The notes below the pieces were generated by a model, which had not been told where the DNA came from, ran no database searches, and worked only from the letters and a program-made list of their open reading frames with translations. The position numbers and the translations under genes are program-made. A DNA stretch of 40,772 nucleotides from a virus. Shown here piece by piece: positions 15,382 through 25,196 of the stretch; position 1 is the stretch's first letter, and every line of letters begins with the position of its first letter. Where the stretch lies: the IMG/VR virus record IMGVR_UViG_3300020473_000057, positions 1 through 40,772 of that record; one strand, given 5' to 3'.

Positions 15382-16725
15382 GTGGCAACTAAACGTATAT
15401 CCCAGTTAGAAACAATCTCAGATGCTCTGGTAACTGGTGAAGCCGTACTGCCTATAGTTATTTCTGATCCATTAATACCAAATAGAAAGGCAAAGGTTAA
15501 TCAACTCTTTCGGGGTCTTAGTGCAGGATCAGCGACAGCTCCAGGATTGGCTTTTGATTTGGACAGAGATACTGGAATTTACCAAAGTGCAGTAGACGAA
15601 ATTGGTCTTGCTTTTGGTACTGCTGCTCTATACAATAGTAGGAGAGCAAATACAGATGGATCATCAACTCTAATAATTAGAGCAATCGATAGTGCATCTG
15701 CAACTTCTAGTGTGGAGATAACACCTCAAGGTAGCGGTTATATGACCGTTAATGGTGATCTTGTACAAACTGACACGCAATTCTATCTCTCAGGTGATCA
15801 AAACCCTGCTAAGAGAGCACACTTTAACGTAGATACTATTTCTACACAGTCTGGTACCAGAAGGTTTGACCTACCCAATGTGGGTGTCAATACTAGTACT
15901 ACTATAGTTGCTAATGATACTTTCCAGACTTTAACTAACAAGACTATACTTGTTAAGGACGCAGAGCTACAGATCATTGGATCCTCTGCTGCTGATAAGA
16001 TAGCAAAGTTTGAGGTTGATGCATGGGAATCTCCAGGTGCTCATACATATAAGTTACCTGACTTCGGTGCATCTAATACACAATCTACTCTTATTGATGA
16101 CATTACAGAACAGAATGTCTTTAATAAGAATATGGTTAATCCTACATTCTCTAATACTCCATCTAATGATGAGAATAACCCTACGAGATATGTAATATTT
16201 GATCAATCAGGATTAACACAGGATCGTAATGTTGTATGGCCAGACCTCAACATTAAGGTTGTAGGTGAAGAATCAGCACAAACAATTTCTAACAAAGTTT
16301 ACAAAGGAGCAGTATTCTGCGATACTGATCCTAGTGATGGAGAAGGAAGAAAGATTCAATTCGATCTATCTAATATTGAGGACAACCAGTCCTATGTCTT
16401 TAGATTCCCTGATAATGAACCAACAGCACCATTGAATAATGGTACTGATCCTAATATGCTAGTTGCTGAGAAGAAAACTCAGACACTGTATAATAAAACG
16501 ATGGAATTGATGAAGATAAATAATCCTAACAACCTTAATGGGGTTGTTACGGTTGACGCATCAAACATCGAAGGGGCAGTTTCTATACAGTTTCCCAACG
16601 CAGATGCAACTCTACTATCTACTAACAACATTAGTGATGTTGCAATTAGTTTCGGTGGAGCACTCGCAGCACCTGTCTTAGGTGGACAAATTAGACTACA
16701 ACAACATTTCATGTCTGGATGGTAA
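15382..16725 (+). CDS. Virion structural protein, fibre-like
   Basis: A 447-aa protein starting at GTG (no ATG fits the N-terminus MATKRISQLETISDALVTGE). The N-terminal 50 residues resemble the attachment segments of cyanophage tail fibres. The rest is repetitive beta-structure with recurring units of the type TLTNKTI and TISNKVY (about residues 176-186 and 302-310), as in trimeric phage fibres. The C-terminal part ends in ISDVAISFGGALAAPVLGG. First gene behind the late promoter at 15346 and followed after 7 bp by another structural gene. Specific role within the tail is unknown. Confidence 0.65.
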   Translation: MATKRISQLETISDALVTGEAVLPIVISDPLIPNRKAKVNQLFRGLSAGSATAPGLAFDLDRDTGIYQSAVDEIGLAFGTAALYNSRRANTDGSSTLIIRAIDSASATSSVEITPQGSGYMTVNGDLVQTDTQFYLSGDQNPAKRAHFNVDTISTQSGTRRFDLPNVGVNTSTTIVANDTFQTLTNKTILVKDAELQIIGSSAADKIAKFEVDAWESPGAHTYKLPDFGASNTQSTLIDDITEQNVFNKNMVNPTFSNTPSNDENNPTRYVIFDQSGLTQDRNVVWPDLNIKVVGEESAQTISNKVYKGAVFCDTDPSDGEGRKIQFDLSNIEDNQSYVFRFPDNEPTAPLNNGTDPNMLVAEKKTQTLYNKTMELMKINNPNNLNGVVTVDASNIEGAVSIQFPNADATLLSTNNISDVAISFGGALAAPVLGGQIRLQQHFMSGW

Positions 16726-16732
16726 TTAACAA

Positions 16733-18928
16733 ATGACAGCAGGAAGATTAGCCGCCAGTAAGCCTGGGGCAACAACAAATACGGTTCTATATAAATGTCC
16801 GATTACTCTCAGTGGTAGCACAGTTTTAAACGTGTGTAACCAGAGTGGTGGGGCATTGACATATAGAGCAGCAATAAGGGATTATGACCAAGTATTGCAC
16901 TTAGACGGATTAAATACATCCGAATATAAGTATGCAAAGGGTAATCCTATTAGTGCATATAAACTCGTTTTGAGTCCAGGATTCCAAGATTCAGATGCAA
17001 TTCCTGGTACTACGTTTACTACAACCAATAATGCAACAGCAACTATATTGGATGTATTTAAACCAACAAGCGATGTTAACTACTACGTCCAGACTAAATC
17101 CGTAGGTGCAACTGATTTACAGGCAGACAGTCTTGCTGGTACTTTATCAAATGGTGAGACACTGACTGGAGCAACGTCAGGTTTTACTGCGATATTCCGT
17201 GGTATGAATGGTACCAACGGTGTTTTTGCACAATATACAGATACAGGAGCAGCAGCGACTGCTGTCCAGATCTCAAGGACAACTGGTCTTGCTGATGGAA
17301 TGTATCTCAGTATTGGTACAGATTCTTCCACATTCTTAGGTGGTGAGATTGCAACAATTAATGTTGCTGGAATTAATACCACAACTAATGCGTTAACAAT
17401 AACAAGAGCACAACTAGGTACTACTGGTGCTGCAATTCCTGCTGGTAGTGCAGTAAATGCTTGGTCTGCTTCTGCTACTGTTACCACTATTGCTGAGGGT
17501 GCGACATACGTTGCTGGTGATACCACGCTGACTGTTGCTAACTCAACTGGATTTACCTCTGGTGGTATTATTCAGGTTGATAATGAATTACTACAGATCA
17601 GTGAAGTTAATGGTAATGACTTAACTGTTGTTAGAGGACGTGTTGGTACTGCTGACGTTGATCACAACGATGGTGTTAACGTAACTCTATTAACTAATAA
17701 TGGTACATACCTCTTAAACTATTGGTCTGAAGCAGAGCAAATCACTGGAGCATCATCTAACGCTACTGCAACTATGGGATTTGATCCATCAACTGCTCAA
17801 ACTATTACTACCAGATATGTTTTCTCATTAACTGGTGTAGCAGCAACTGATCATTTTGTCCCACAGGGTTTGAGTGCTTTAACATTTAATGTTGGAAGGA
17901 CATATAAGTTTGATCTAGTTGATGCTAGTAACAACAACCATCCACTTAAATTCTCAGCAGATGATGCTGAAGGTACTAACGGATCAGGTACTGAATATAC
18001 TGCTGGAGTCAGTAAGGTAGGTACTGCTGGTACTGCTGGAGCATATACGTCTATTGATATTACAGCAGATACACCTGCATCAGTATTCGCATACGCAGAT
18101 GGCACACCTGCTGGATCTACAACTGGTGTTGGTCAGTCTATTCAGATAGTTGATAACCCAAGTTATGACACCATTTACGTTTATGACGTTAAAGGTGAAG
18201 CATTAGCAGCAGCAGATACATTCACTATTGCTGATGTCACACAGACTATTCAAGCAAATGGTGTTACTGTTGGTCCTTTTGGATATGTCCAAGACTTTGA
18301 TGCATCATTATGTCATCTTAAGGTTACTGTAGGTGTAGGATCTCAAAACTTTGCTAATAATGATGCATTCTATGATTCACCTACACTGAATAATGGTACT
18401 CGTCAATTATCTACTGTTAGGACTGGTAAAGCATTGTCATTAGGATCTCCTAGTGCTGCTGACGGATCAAGGACAGCAGGTACTTACACTAACATCTCAC
18501 CTAACTCATCAGGTGGATCTGGAGACCTAGCAACTACTAAAGTTACTGTGGTGGTTGATGGATCAGGTGCAGCGACTGTCACACTATTGAATGGTGGATA
18601 TGGTCATTCAGCATCAGATACCTTAACAATTAATGATGCTCAACTTGGTGGTGGAGGTGGTGCTAACTTAACGATTGATGTCGCAACAATTAGCACAGGT
18701 CTTCATACAGATGCGTCTGGAATATATGGTGCTGAGGATTACTTCTTCTATGATAATGCGATAGCAGCAAATACTACAGATAAGAATACTTCAATTATAG
18801 TTGGTCCTGGTCAGAACCTTCTAGTTTATTCTTCAGCAGCAGATATTAGTTACGTCCTTAATGGATTTGAAACAACTTCAGAGGATTATGAAGTAGTTAA
18901 CATGACCAAGATAAGTTCTGAGGGATAA
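16733..18928 (+). CDS. Large virion structural protein with cupredoxin-like domain
   Basis: A 731-aa protein rich in T, A, G and N. Residues about 1-90 form an N-terminal domain (cysteines at about 23 and 36). Residues about 90-340 repeat short beta motifs including EGATYVAGDTTLTVANSTGF. Residues about 360-465 resemble the cupredoxin-like domain found in marine phage virion proteins (FNVGRTYKFDLVDASNNNHP then GAYTSIDITADTP), but the usual copper-binding Cys-x-x-H end is replaced by a YADGTPAG stretch, so metal binding is unlikely. The C-terminal region (about 610-660) carries GGGGGANLTI-like beta turns. Probably a whisker, fibre or decoration protein. Confidence 0.6.
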   Translation: MTAGRLAASKPGATTNTVLYKCPITLSGSTVLNVCNQSGGALTYRAAIRDYDQVLHLDGLNTSEYKYAKGNPISAYKLVLSPGFQDSDAIPGTTFTTTNNATATILDVFKPTSDVNYYVQTKSVGATDLQADSLAGTLSNGETLTGATSGFTAIFRGMNGTNGVFAQYTDTGAAATAVQISRTTGLADGMYLSIGTDSSTFLGGEIATINVAGINTTTNALTITRAQLGTTGAAIPAGSAVNAWSASATVTTIAEGATYVAGDTTLTVANSTGFTSGGIIQVDNELLQISEVNGNDLTVVRGRVGTADVDHNDGVNVTLLTNNGTYLLNYWSEAEQITGASSNATATMGFDPSTAQTITTRYVFSLTGVAATDHFVPQGLSALTFNVGRTYKFDLVDASNNNHPLKFSADDAEGTNGSGTEYTAGVSKVGTAGTAGAYTSIDITADTPASVFAYADGTPAGSTTGVGQSIQIVDNPSYDTIYVYDVKGEALAAADTFTIADVTQTIQANGVTVGPFGYVQDFDASLCHLKVTVGVGSQNFANNDAFYDSPTLNNGTRQLSTVRTGKALSLGSPSAADGSRTAGTYTNISPNSSGGSGDLATTKVTVVVDGSGAATVTLLNGGYGHSASDTLTINDAQLGGGGGANLTIDVATISTGLHTDASGIYGAEDYFFYDNAIAANTTDKNTSIIVGPGQNLLVYSSAADISYVLNGFETTSEDYEVVNMTKISSEG

Positions 18929-18935
18929 GTCCTCA

Positions 18936-18943
18936 AATAAATA
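18936..18943 (+). promoter_or_regulatory. Late promoter-like octamer
   Basis: AATAAATA, one substitution from the T4 late octamer, ends 19 bp before the ATG at 18963. Confidence 0.4.
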
Positions 18944-18962
18944 ACTGAATAGGGACTATTAA

Positions 18963-21900
18963 ATGGCACTCACACGTCTTAAAAATATCATAACGTCGAG
19001 GACTGGTCGTATTATATACGTTAACCCCGACGACTTTGATGCATCGGATGCTTATGATAACCGAGGTAACTCTGCATTGCGTCCATTTAAGACGTTACAA
19101 CGTGCATTCCTTGAAGTAGCAAGATTTTCATATAGGGTTGGTCTTTCAAACGACGAATTTGACGCATTCTCAATCTATCTCTACCCATCTGAGTATGTGG
19201 TGGATAATAGACCAGGTATTGCTGACTATAACAATATTCAACCATTTAACGAGAATACTAACTTTGATCTCACATCACCTTCAAACGAACTTTTTAAATT
19301 CAATTCGACTCGTGGTGGCATTATCGTCCCAAGAGGTTGTTCCGTTGTTGGATCTGACCTTAGAAGAACGAAGATTACACCTAAGTATGTACCTTATCCT
19401 ACAGTACAAGGATCTCTGGGAATAACTGCTGCTAACGAACCTGTCCCTGCTGGTATATTCAAACTAACTGGTGGATGCTATTTCTGGCAGATGTCATTCT
19501 TTGATGGTGACAACACTGGTGTATATTATCGTGATGATTTAGCACAAATCGCTCCAAACTTCTCACACCATAAACTCACATGTTTTGAGTTTGCTAATGT
19601 AGAAGATCTAGAGTTATATTACCAAAAGATATCAAAAGGATACGCTGTTATTCCTGATACCTCTGGTATTGTTTCTCAAGACCAAATGCAGGCAAGGGTT
19701 GAGGAAAACAGAATTGTAGGTCCGATTTCTGATGAATTCGCTGTATCACAGATAATAAGAAATGGACAAACAGCAACAGCATTTACCGTGGACCAACTTG
19801 GTAACCCCAAGAACCACGGATTCTCTGTGGGTGTGGCAGTTAACATCTCTGGTGTTACTGGTCCTACTGATCAGGATGCTCTCCTTTATAACGGATCATT
19901 CCTAGTCACCTCAGCACAGGGTAACCAATTTACGTACCAGATGTCTGCTGAGCCATCAGGTAACGCACTAGGTAGCAACGTACTAGTCAAGGTCGAGATT
20001 GATACAGTTGACTCTGCTTCACCATATGTCTTCAACTGCTCTCTAAGATCGGTGTGGGGTATTAATGGTATGCATGCTGACGGTAGTCAAGCAACAGGTT
20101 TCAAGTCAATGGTTGTTGCCCAGTTTACTGGCATATCACTTCAGAAAGATGACAGAGCATTCGTCTTATACAATCAAACTACTGGAGCATACGAACCGCA
20201 AGCTTCGGGATCTGGTGCACACATTAACGGACTGGCAAAGTACCGTAAAGGGTGGAGACACAGACACATCAAAGCATCCAACGACGCATTCATTCAGGTC
20301 GTCTCGGTCTTCGCAGTTGGATTCGGAGATCATTTCTTCTCTGAGTCAGGAGGAGACCTCTCGATTACCAACTCGAACTCAAACTTTGGTAACACTTCTC
20401 TCCGATCTAAAGGCTTTAAAGCAGCAGCATTCACGAAAGATAAGGCAGGACAATTAACTCACGTTATACCACCTAAATCTCTGAGTGATGTTGATGAGAT
20501 ATCTATCAACTGGATCACGATTGATATTAATAAGACTCGTAGTGTTGCTGATCCTACTAAATTATTCTTATATGGTTATACAGTAGAAACTGGCAAACCA
20601 CCAGCAAAAGTCCAAGGCTATACGATAGGTGCAAGAAGAGATGACGTTAACACTCCTGATAGACTATATGTGCTCCTCATTGCCTCAGGTGCAAGTGAAC
20701 CTACTACCCATTTCGCTGATGTTAGTCCATCAGGTCCTACAGTAACAGGTACAAAAGCAGGTGATGATGAATCACCAATCAAATGGGATTCATCAAATGG
20801 TCAATGGTATATTCAGGTAGATGGATCTGTTAATACCATCTATACTACATTACAGGCAAACAGTCTTTATCAGAACTTAGGATTCACACCTACTACATTC
20901 ATAAGGAGGGTACCCGATGCTAGAAACTTGGTTGACAGGATTTACAGGTACCGCTATGTATTGGACAAAGATGCATTCCCCGTTCCTAGACAACCTATTA
21001 CAGGTTTTGTCATACAACCCCGCAGTAGTGAAACAAATAGTCCAGCATACAGTAAGACCTACTACATTTATAGTGTAGAGGTACATATTGAGTTTATTAA
21101 GGGTGTGCAAGACGGTGTATATTATCTGACATTACTCAATGCATCAGTAGCACCATCAACGTCTAACTTCAATGACTTTGCATTCTCGCAACCAGTCGTT
21201 GATTTATATCCTGCATTCGATAGAGATAATCCAATTGCTGACCCTGCTGCATCGGTATGTATTGCGAGTAATGAGACACTTGGAGTTGTTACTACAACTG
21301 ATGGTGCATCACCTACACCTAATGAAGATACACAAAGAAGTATCACTAAAGAGACATCTCAGTTCTTCTTACTAGAGAATGAGAATAACTTAGGATATAA
21401 CACTACATCCAACGTACTGAATGGTATTAGTGTTACTGCTAGATTAGGTGATGCTGAGGAAAGAAAGATTGCACTCAAACTAAATGCTGATAACTCAGTA
21501 CAATCTATACTCTGTGAGACGAGACGTTACTCAATTCTTAGAGCATCAGGTCACACGTTTGAGTATCTTGGATTTGGTCCAGGTAACTACTCAACTGCCT
21601 TCCCATCTACACAGGTGGAGGTATTAAGTAAGGATGCAGTTAGACTATCACAGTCATTGAAAGAAGCAGCAGGTGTTGCTTACTACTCTGGTGTTAACAG
21701 TGATGGTGAGTTATTTGTTGGTAACCAGGTTATTAACCCAGTTACAGGTCAGATAACCAATGAAGATATTGCTCAACTTAACGTGTTGGGTGAGGAAGGT
21801 ACAACTATTGAGACCTTCAGTGAAGTTGTGCTTACTGATAAACTAACAGTTATTGGTGGTGCATCTAACCAGTTAGAATCTGTATTCTCAGGTCCTGTTA

Positions 21901-22535
21901 CCTTCCAGAAGAAGATAACATCACAGGATGTCTTACAGACTCTTAACTTTACATTATCTAACGATGATGGTACTGTTTTAAGAAATACTTTCCTTGCTGA
22001 GGATGATGGTACTGGTAACCCAGTAACAACAGCAGGGGCAGCATATAACAGTGGTGACTTGTGTTATAACGTAGACTGGACTCCAGGTACGTTTATGGGA
22101 TGGATATATGATTCTGGCACTTGGTACAAGTTTGGTCTAAGTGACACATCACCTATTACTTCCACGAGGTATTCAGGTGTAACTCATTATGGTATTGGTG
22201 AAGCACCAGATGCAAACAATAGAATGAAGATCACAGGTAACGTGAAGGTTACAGGTGATATTGATGTAACTGGTAAGTATGGTTGTGCAGATAAATATAC
22301 TCTCGCAACAGGTGTAAATAATGGTAATAATGGTGTAATGTATTCAGGTGATGGCACGACAACTTCGTTTGCTATATCTCCTGGTCATACTGCCTATTCT
22401 CTAATGGTATTCCTAAATGGTGTTTGCCAGAGACCAGGCACAGACTACACAGTGACAGGTAATGCTGTTGACTTCTCAGTCGGCACAACACCTCAGACTG
22501 GTGACAACATACAAATTCGTGAACTTGTTATCTAA
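18963..22535 (+). CDS. Large tail fibre/virion protein with beta-helix features
   Basis: A 1190-aa protein, the largest in the window. The N-terminus (RIIYVNPDDFDASDAYDNRG, about residues 16-35, then ALRPFKTLQRAFLEVARFSY) matches the entry segment of pectin-lyase-like right-handed beta-helix fibres and tailspikes. Residues about 110-350 contain the parallel-strand pattern (GGIIVPRGCSVVGSDLRRTK). The C-terminal 55 residues (LMVFLNGVCQRPGTDYTVTG) form the compact beta-sandwich often seen at the end of marine phage fibres. No polysaccharide-lyase catalytic residues can be assigned. It likely contacts or braces the host-binding apparatus. Confidence 0.65.
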   Translation: MALTRLKNIITSRTGRIIYVNPDDFDASDAYDNRGNSALRPFKTLQRAFLEVARFSYRVGLSNDEFDAFSIYLYPSEYVVDNRPGIADYNNIQPFNENTNFDLTSPSNELFKFNSTRGGIIVPRGCSVVGSDLRRTKITPKYVPYPTVQGSLGITAANEPVPAGIFKLTGGCYFWQMSFFDGDNTGVYYRDDLAQIAPNFSHHKLTCFEFANVEDLELYYQKISKGYAVIPDTSGIVSQDQMQARVEENRIVGPISDEFAVSQIIRNGQTATAFTVDQLGNPKNHGFSVGVAVNISGVTGPTDQDALLYNGSFLVTSAQGNQFTYQMSAEPSGNALGSNVLVKVEIDTVDSASPYVFNCSLRSVWGINGMHADGSQATGFKSMVVAQFTGISLQKDDRAFVLYNQTTGAYEPQASGSGAHINGLAKYRKGWRHRHIKASNDAFIQVVSVFAVGFGDHFFSESGGDLSITNSNSNFGNTSLRSKGFKAAAFTKDKAGQLTHVIPPKSLSDVDEISINWITIDINKTRSVADPTKLFLYGYTVETGKPPAKVQGYTIGARRDDVNTPDRLYVLLIASGASEPTTHFADVSPSGPTVTGTKAGDDESPIKWDSSNGQWYIQVDGSVNTIYTTLQANSLYQNLGFTPTTFIRRVPDARNLVDRIYRYRYVLDKDAFPVPRQPITGFVIQPRSSETNSPAYSKTYYIYSVEVHIEFIKGVQDGVYYLTLLNASVAPSTSNFNDFAFSQPVVDLYPAFDRDNPIADPAASVCIASNETLGVVTTTDGASPTPNEDTQRSITKETSQFFLLENENNLGYNTTSNVLNGISVTARLGDAEERKIALKLNADNSVQSILCETRRYSILRASGHTFEYLGFGPGNYSTAFPSTQVEVLSKDAVRLSQSLKEAAGVAYYSGVNSDGELFVGNQVINPVTGQITNEDIAQLNVLGEEGTTIETFSEVVLTDKLTVIGGASNQLESVFSGPVTFQKKITSQDVLQTLNFTLSNDDGTVLRNTFLAEDDGTGNPVTTAGAAYNSGDLCYNVDWTPGTFMGWIYDSGTWYKFGLSDTSPITSTRYSGVTHYGIGEAPDANNRMKITGNVKVTGDIDVTGKYGCADKYTLATGVNNGNNGVMYSGDGTTTSFAISPGHTAYSLMVFLNGVCQRPGTDYTVTGNAVDFSVGTTPQTGDNIQIRELVI

Positions 22536-22538
22536 ATA
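22531..22538 (+). promoter_or_regulatory. Late promoter-like octamer overlapping a stop codon
   Basis: TCTAAATA contains the TAA stop of the 1190-aa gene and ends 19 bp before the ATG at 22558. It is identical to the element at 1087. Confidence 0.4.
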
Positions 22539-22557
22539 GTATTAATAGAGGATAAAC

Positions 22558-23427
22558 ATGTCCACCAAGATAATTGGAAATCAGATTGATGCTTCAACTC
22601 GTGCCATAATGGAGGCACTACAGTTGACAGAGCAACTCAATCTCCCTGCTCTTAATCAGACAGCAGTAACTGCTCTCGGTGCTCCTGCCTATGGTACCAT
22701 TGTGTACAATAGTACTGAGGACATGGCACAGATCTATAAGCAAGATGCTGCCCAGGGTGTCCCAGGTTGGACAGACGTAGGTGGAGGTGGTCCTTCTGTT
22801 GGTGAGAATAGTATAATAAGGACAAACGGTACAACAATATCTGAAAACTTAACTATAGGTCCCAGTGCTAACGGTGGTGTAGAATTTACCAACGGATTTA
22901 GTGGAGGTCCTATTACAATCGCAAACGGTTTTACTGTTACGATTGAGACTGGTGCTACATGGAACATTATTGGTGGACAAGATTCATCAAACATGGAAGT
23001 TGCTAGTATTATTACACAAGACTTTAAATCACATGGTCTCTTACATTTTGGAGAGACAAAAGAATCTATAACATACTATACCAGTAGTGGTACTATTACA
23101 CATCCCTTCAGTAGTAATAACGTAGTCTATGTTAGTAGAACTGGTGGTAGTAACTTTACCTTTAACCTCACAGGATTCCACTCAAACACAGGTGATGGTG
23201 CTGGTTATGGTATAACAATAATTTGTGAGAATGCTGGAGCATCAGGAGCACCAACTACTATACAAATAGATGGAGTTACTCATACTGTATACTGGGCTGG
23301 TGGTGCACCATCTCACGGATCGACGTACTTAGTAGTTTCCTTAGCAATCATAGATAAGATACCTGCTGAAGGTGAAGATACTGATGAGTACTTAATATTT
23401 GGATCCTCTGGTGGATATGGAAGTTAA
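22558..23427 (+). CDS. Tail fibre-like structural protein
   Basis: A 289-aa protein. The N-terminal 35 residues (STKIIGNQIDASTRAIMEAL) are an attachment-type helix. Residues about 38-75 are a short beta domain (GAPAYGTIVYNSTEDMAQIY) of the type used in phage fibres to start the shaft. A glycine-rich turn (about 77-82) leads into beta repeats, and the C-terminus resembles a tip domain (YLVVSLAIIDKIPAEGEDTD). A Shine-Dalgarno GAGGA precedes the ATG. It is followed after 2 bp by the glycine-rich adhesin and probably forms part of the same fibre. Confidence 0.6.
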   Translation: MSTKIIGNQIDASTRAIMEALQLTEQLNLPALNQTAVTALGAPAYGTIVYNSTEDMAQIYKQDAAQGVPGWTDVGGGGPSVGENSIIRTNGTTISENLTIGPSANGGVEFTNGFSGGPITIANGFTVTIETGATWNIIGGQDSSNMEVASIITQDFKSHGLLHFGETKESITYYTSSGTITHPFSSNNVVYVSRTGGSNFTFNLTGFHSNTGDGAGYGITIICENAGASGAPTTIQIDGVTHTVYWAGGAPSHGSTYLVVSLAIIDKIPAEGEDTDEYLIFGSSGGYGS

Positions 23428-23429
23428 CT

Positions 23430-24326
23430 ATGGGAAGACTGGGATTTAGTGCTAGATATATTCCAACTGCTTCTGGACCTGGATCTTCAGGAGGTGGAGG
23501 AGCAGGAGGTGGAGGTGGTGGTACCTCTGTTACAGGTAATGCTTCATATACATCTCCAGGTACTCAGTCATGGACGGTACCAGGTGGAGTTTTTAATGTC
23601 TCTGTAGTTGTCATTGGTGCTGGTGGTGCTGGTGGTGGAGGAGGAGACGGAAGAAATGGAGGAGGGGGCGGTGGCCTCAGGTATGGTAATAATATAGATG
23701 TCTCTCCAGGAGAGACAATAACTGTTCAGGTAGGTTCTGGTGGATCTGCTAACAACTCATGTAATGCTGGAGCTTCAGGAGGTCAGTCATATTTCAGGAA
23801 TACATCTACCCTAGTGGCGTATGGTGGCAACGGTGGAGGTAATGGTACCAACTGTAGTAACCAAACCAACGGTGGTGGTAATGGAGGAACTGGAGGAGGT
23901 TCCGCATCAGATGGTGGTGGAAACGGTGGTAAAGGTGGTACCAATTACACTGGATCTCATGGAGATGAGAACGGTGGTGGTGGCGGTGGAGCTGGTGGAT
24001 ACACCCAAAATGGTGGACAAGGAAACAACAACACCTACCGAGGTGGAGAATACTCTGCTGGCGGTGGTGGTGGCACTGGATTAACTGGTGGTACCTCTGG
24101 TGGCGGTGGTGGTGAACATGGCAACAACGGTACAGTTTCTGGTGGGTCTGCTGGATCTGGTGGAAACAGTGGACAAAATGGTGGAGGAAACCCTGCTGGC
24201 TCTGGAGGTAACTACGGAGGTGGTGGAGGTGGAGGTGAGGAATCCGATAAACGGTCTGGTAATGGTGCTAATGGTGCTGTTAAGATCATTTGGGGACCTG
24301 GTAGATCATACCCATCCAATCATTAA
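23430..24326 (+). CDS. Glycine-rich adhesin-like fibre protein
   Basis: A 298-aa protein in which nearly half the residues are glycine. After a short N-terminus there is a beta segment (GTQSWTVPGGVFNVSVVVIG, about residues 44-63), a form common before Gly-rich tips, then long runs of GG, GGN and GGGG (about 64-285). Such motifs can pack as polyglycine-II bundles, as in the gp38 adhesin of Salmonella phage S16. The C-terminus is GAVKIIWGPG, a closing strand. Its nearest relatives here are the three genes that follow. Receptor binding is inferred from composition and context. Confidence 0.6.
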   Translation: MGRLGFSARYIPTASGPGSSGGGGAGGGGGGTSVTGNASYTSPGTQSWTVPGGVFNVSVVVIGAGGAGGGGGDGRNGGGGGGLRYGNNIDVSPGETITVQVGSGGSANNSCNAGASGGQSYFRNTSTLVAYGGNGGGNGTNCSNQTNGGGNGGTGGGSASDGGGNGGKGGTNYTGSHGDENGGGGGGAGGYTQNGGQGNNNTYRGGEYSAGGGGGTGLTGGTSGGGGGEHGNNGTVSGGSAGSGGNSGQNGGGNPAGSGGNYGGGGGGGEESDKRSGNGANGAVKIIWGPGRSYPSNH

Positions 24327-24333
24327 TAATGTT

Positions 24334-24341
24334 TATAAATA
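24334..24341 (+). promoter_or_regulatory. T4-type late promoter
   Basis: A perfect TATAAATA, 22 bp before the ATG at 24364, with a GGAGG ribosome site between. It heads the tandem adhesin array. Confidence 0.75.
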
Positions 24342-24363
24342 CTTTGGAGGTTAAGAGTATAAC

Positions 24364-25173
24364 ATGGCACAGTTAAACCTGGGAGCTATTAAAGATTTAG
24401 GAGGAATAGGTGGATTCACCTTCTCTACAGGTGGTATTACTGCCAACGGTACATTGACTGTGACTGATGTCGAAGTTAATGGTACACTTGCTGGATCTTC
24501 TAATTATATTCTCCCCAACCCATCAGGTCACACTGATGAATTTATAACTAATAACGGATCTAACCTAACATGGGGTACATTAACCTCTGCTTCAGGTGTT
24601 AGATCTATGCAAGTATGGACTAATAACGGAACCTGGTATAGACCTAGTGGTGTAACCACAGTGATGATTACTGTCACTGGTGCAGGTGGTGGAGGTTCAG
24701 GATACTGTGAATCTGGAGGTTCGGGTGGTACCGCACAACGTCAGTTAGACGTTACTAACGTATCATCAGTTTCAGTAACAGTAGGAAACCCAGGCGGTGG
24801 TACAAGTTATTCTGGGTGCGGTGGTAATGGTAACTCATCTTCATTTGGTAGTTACTGCTCTGCATCAGGTGGATATGGTGCCAACTGTCGCCAAGGTAGA
24901 GCAGGAGGTATCGGTGGAAATGGTTCTGGCGGTAACTTAAACGTCTACGGAGGTGGCGGTAACGGATATGGATCACACTACTCATATGGTAACCATTGTG
25001 GTGGTGTTAGTTACTGGGGTGGTAGTCAACCTGCAAGTCACCAACAGTCCAACTATGCTCATAGACACCAATCCCACGCAGCGTGGGGTGCTGGAGGAAA
25101 TGGTGCCAGATTTGGAAACCGTGGTGCCAGAGGTCGTGAAGGAGTCGTGGTAGTGCACGAGTTCTACGGATAA
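24364..25173 (+). CDS. Glycine-rich fibre adhesin, paralog A
   Basis: A 269-aa protein. Residues about 1-75 are a variable attachment/shaft region (beginning AQLNLGAIKDLGGIGGF). Residues about 80-115 contain the beta segment MQVWTNNGTWYRPSGVTTV, followed by the Gly-rich tip (GAGGGGSGYCESGGSGG and NPGGGTSYSGCGG). The end (YAHRHQSHAAWGAGGNG then RGREGVVVVHEFYG) is nearly the same in all three paralogs. Cysteines at about 119, 156, 171, 182 and 214 could cross-link. It is preceded by a perfect late octamer and a strong GGAGG. Host recognition is the likely job. Confidence 0.65.
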   Translation: MAQLNLGAIKDLGGIGGFTFSTGGITANGTLTVTDVEVNGTLAGSSNYILPNPSGHTDEFITNNGSNLTWGTLTSASGVRSMQVWTNNGTWYRPSGVTTVMITVTGAGGGGSGYCESGGSGGTAQRQLDVTNVSSVSVTVGNPGGGTSYSGCGGNGNSSSFGSYCSASGGYGANCRQGRAGGIGGNGSGGNLNVYGGGGNGYGSHYSYGNHCGGVSYWGGSQPASHQQSNYAHRHQSHAAWGAGGNGARFGNRGARGREGVVVVHEFYG

Positions 25174-25176
25174 ATA
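25169..25176 (+). promoter_or_regulatory. Late promoter-like octamer overlapping a stop codon
   Basis: GATAAATA spans the TAA stop of paralog A (GGA TAA ATA) and ends 20 bp before the ATG at 25197. It is one substitution from TATAAATA. Confidence 0.4.
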
Positions 25177-25196
25177 ACAATAAGGTTTGAACAACT

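Noticed and set aside
17083-17526. Long minus-strand open frame (147 codons) inside the 731-aa structural gene
   Set aside because: It lies wholly within a well-supported + strand gene and encodes a biased Val/Ala/Pro sequence that mirrors the Thr/Ala/Gly codons of the sense strand.
23821-24354. Alternative + strand frames in the glycine-rich adhesin
   Set aside because: GGN-rich sequence gives open frames of Val/Glu/Met composition in other phases; they have no independent support.
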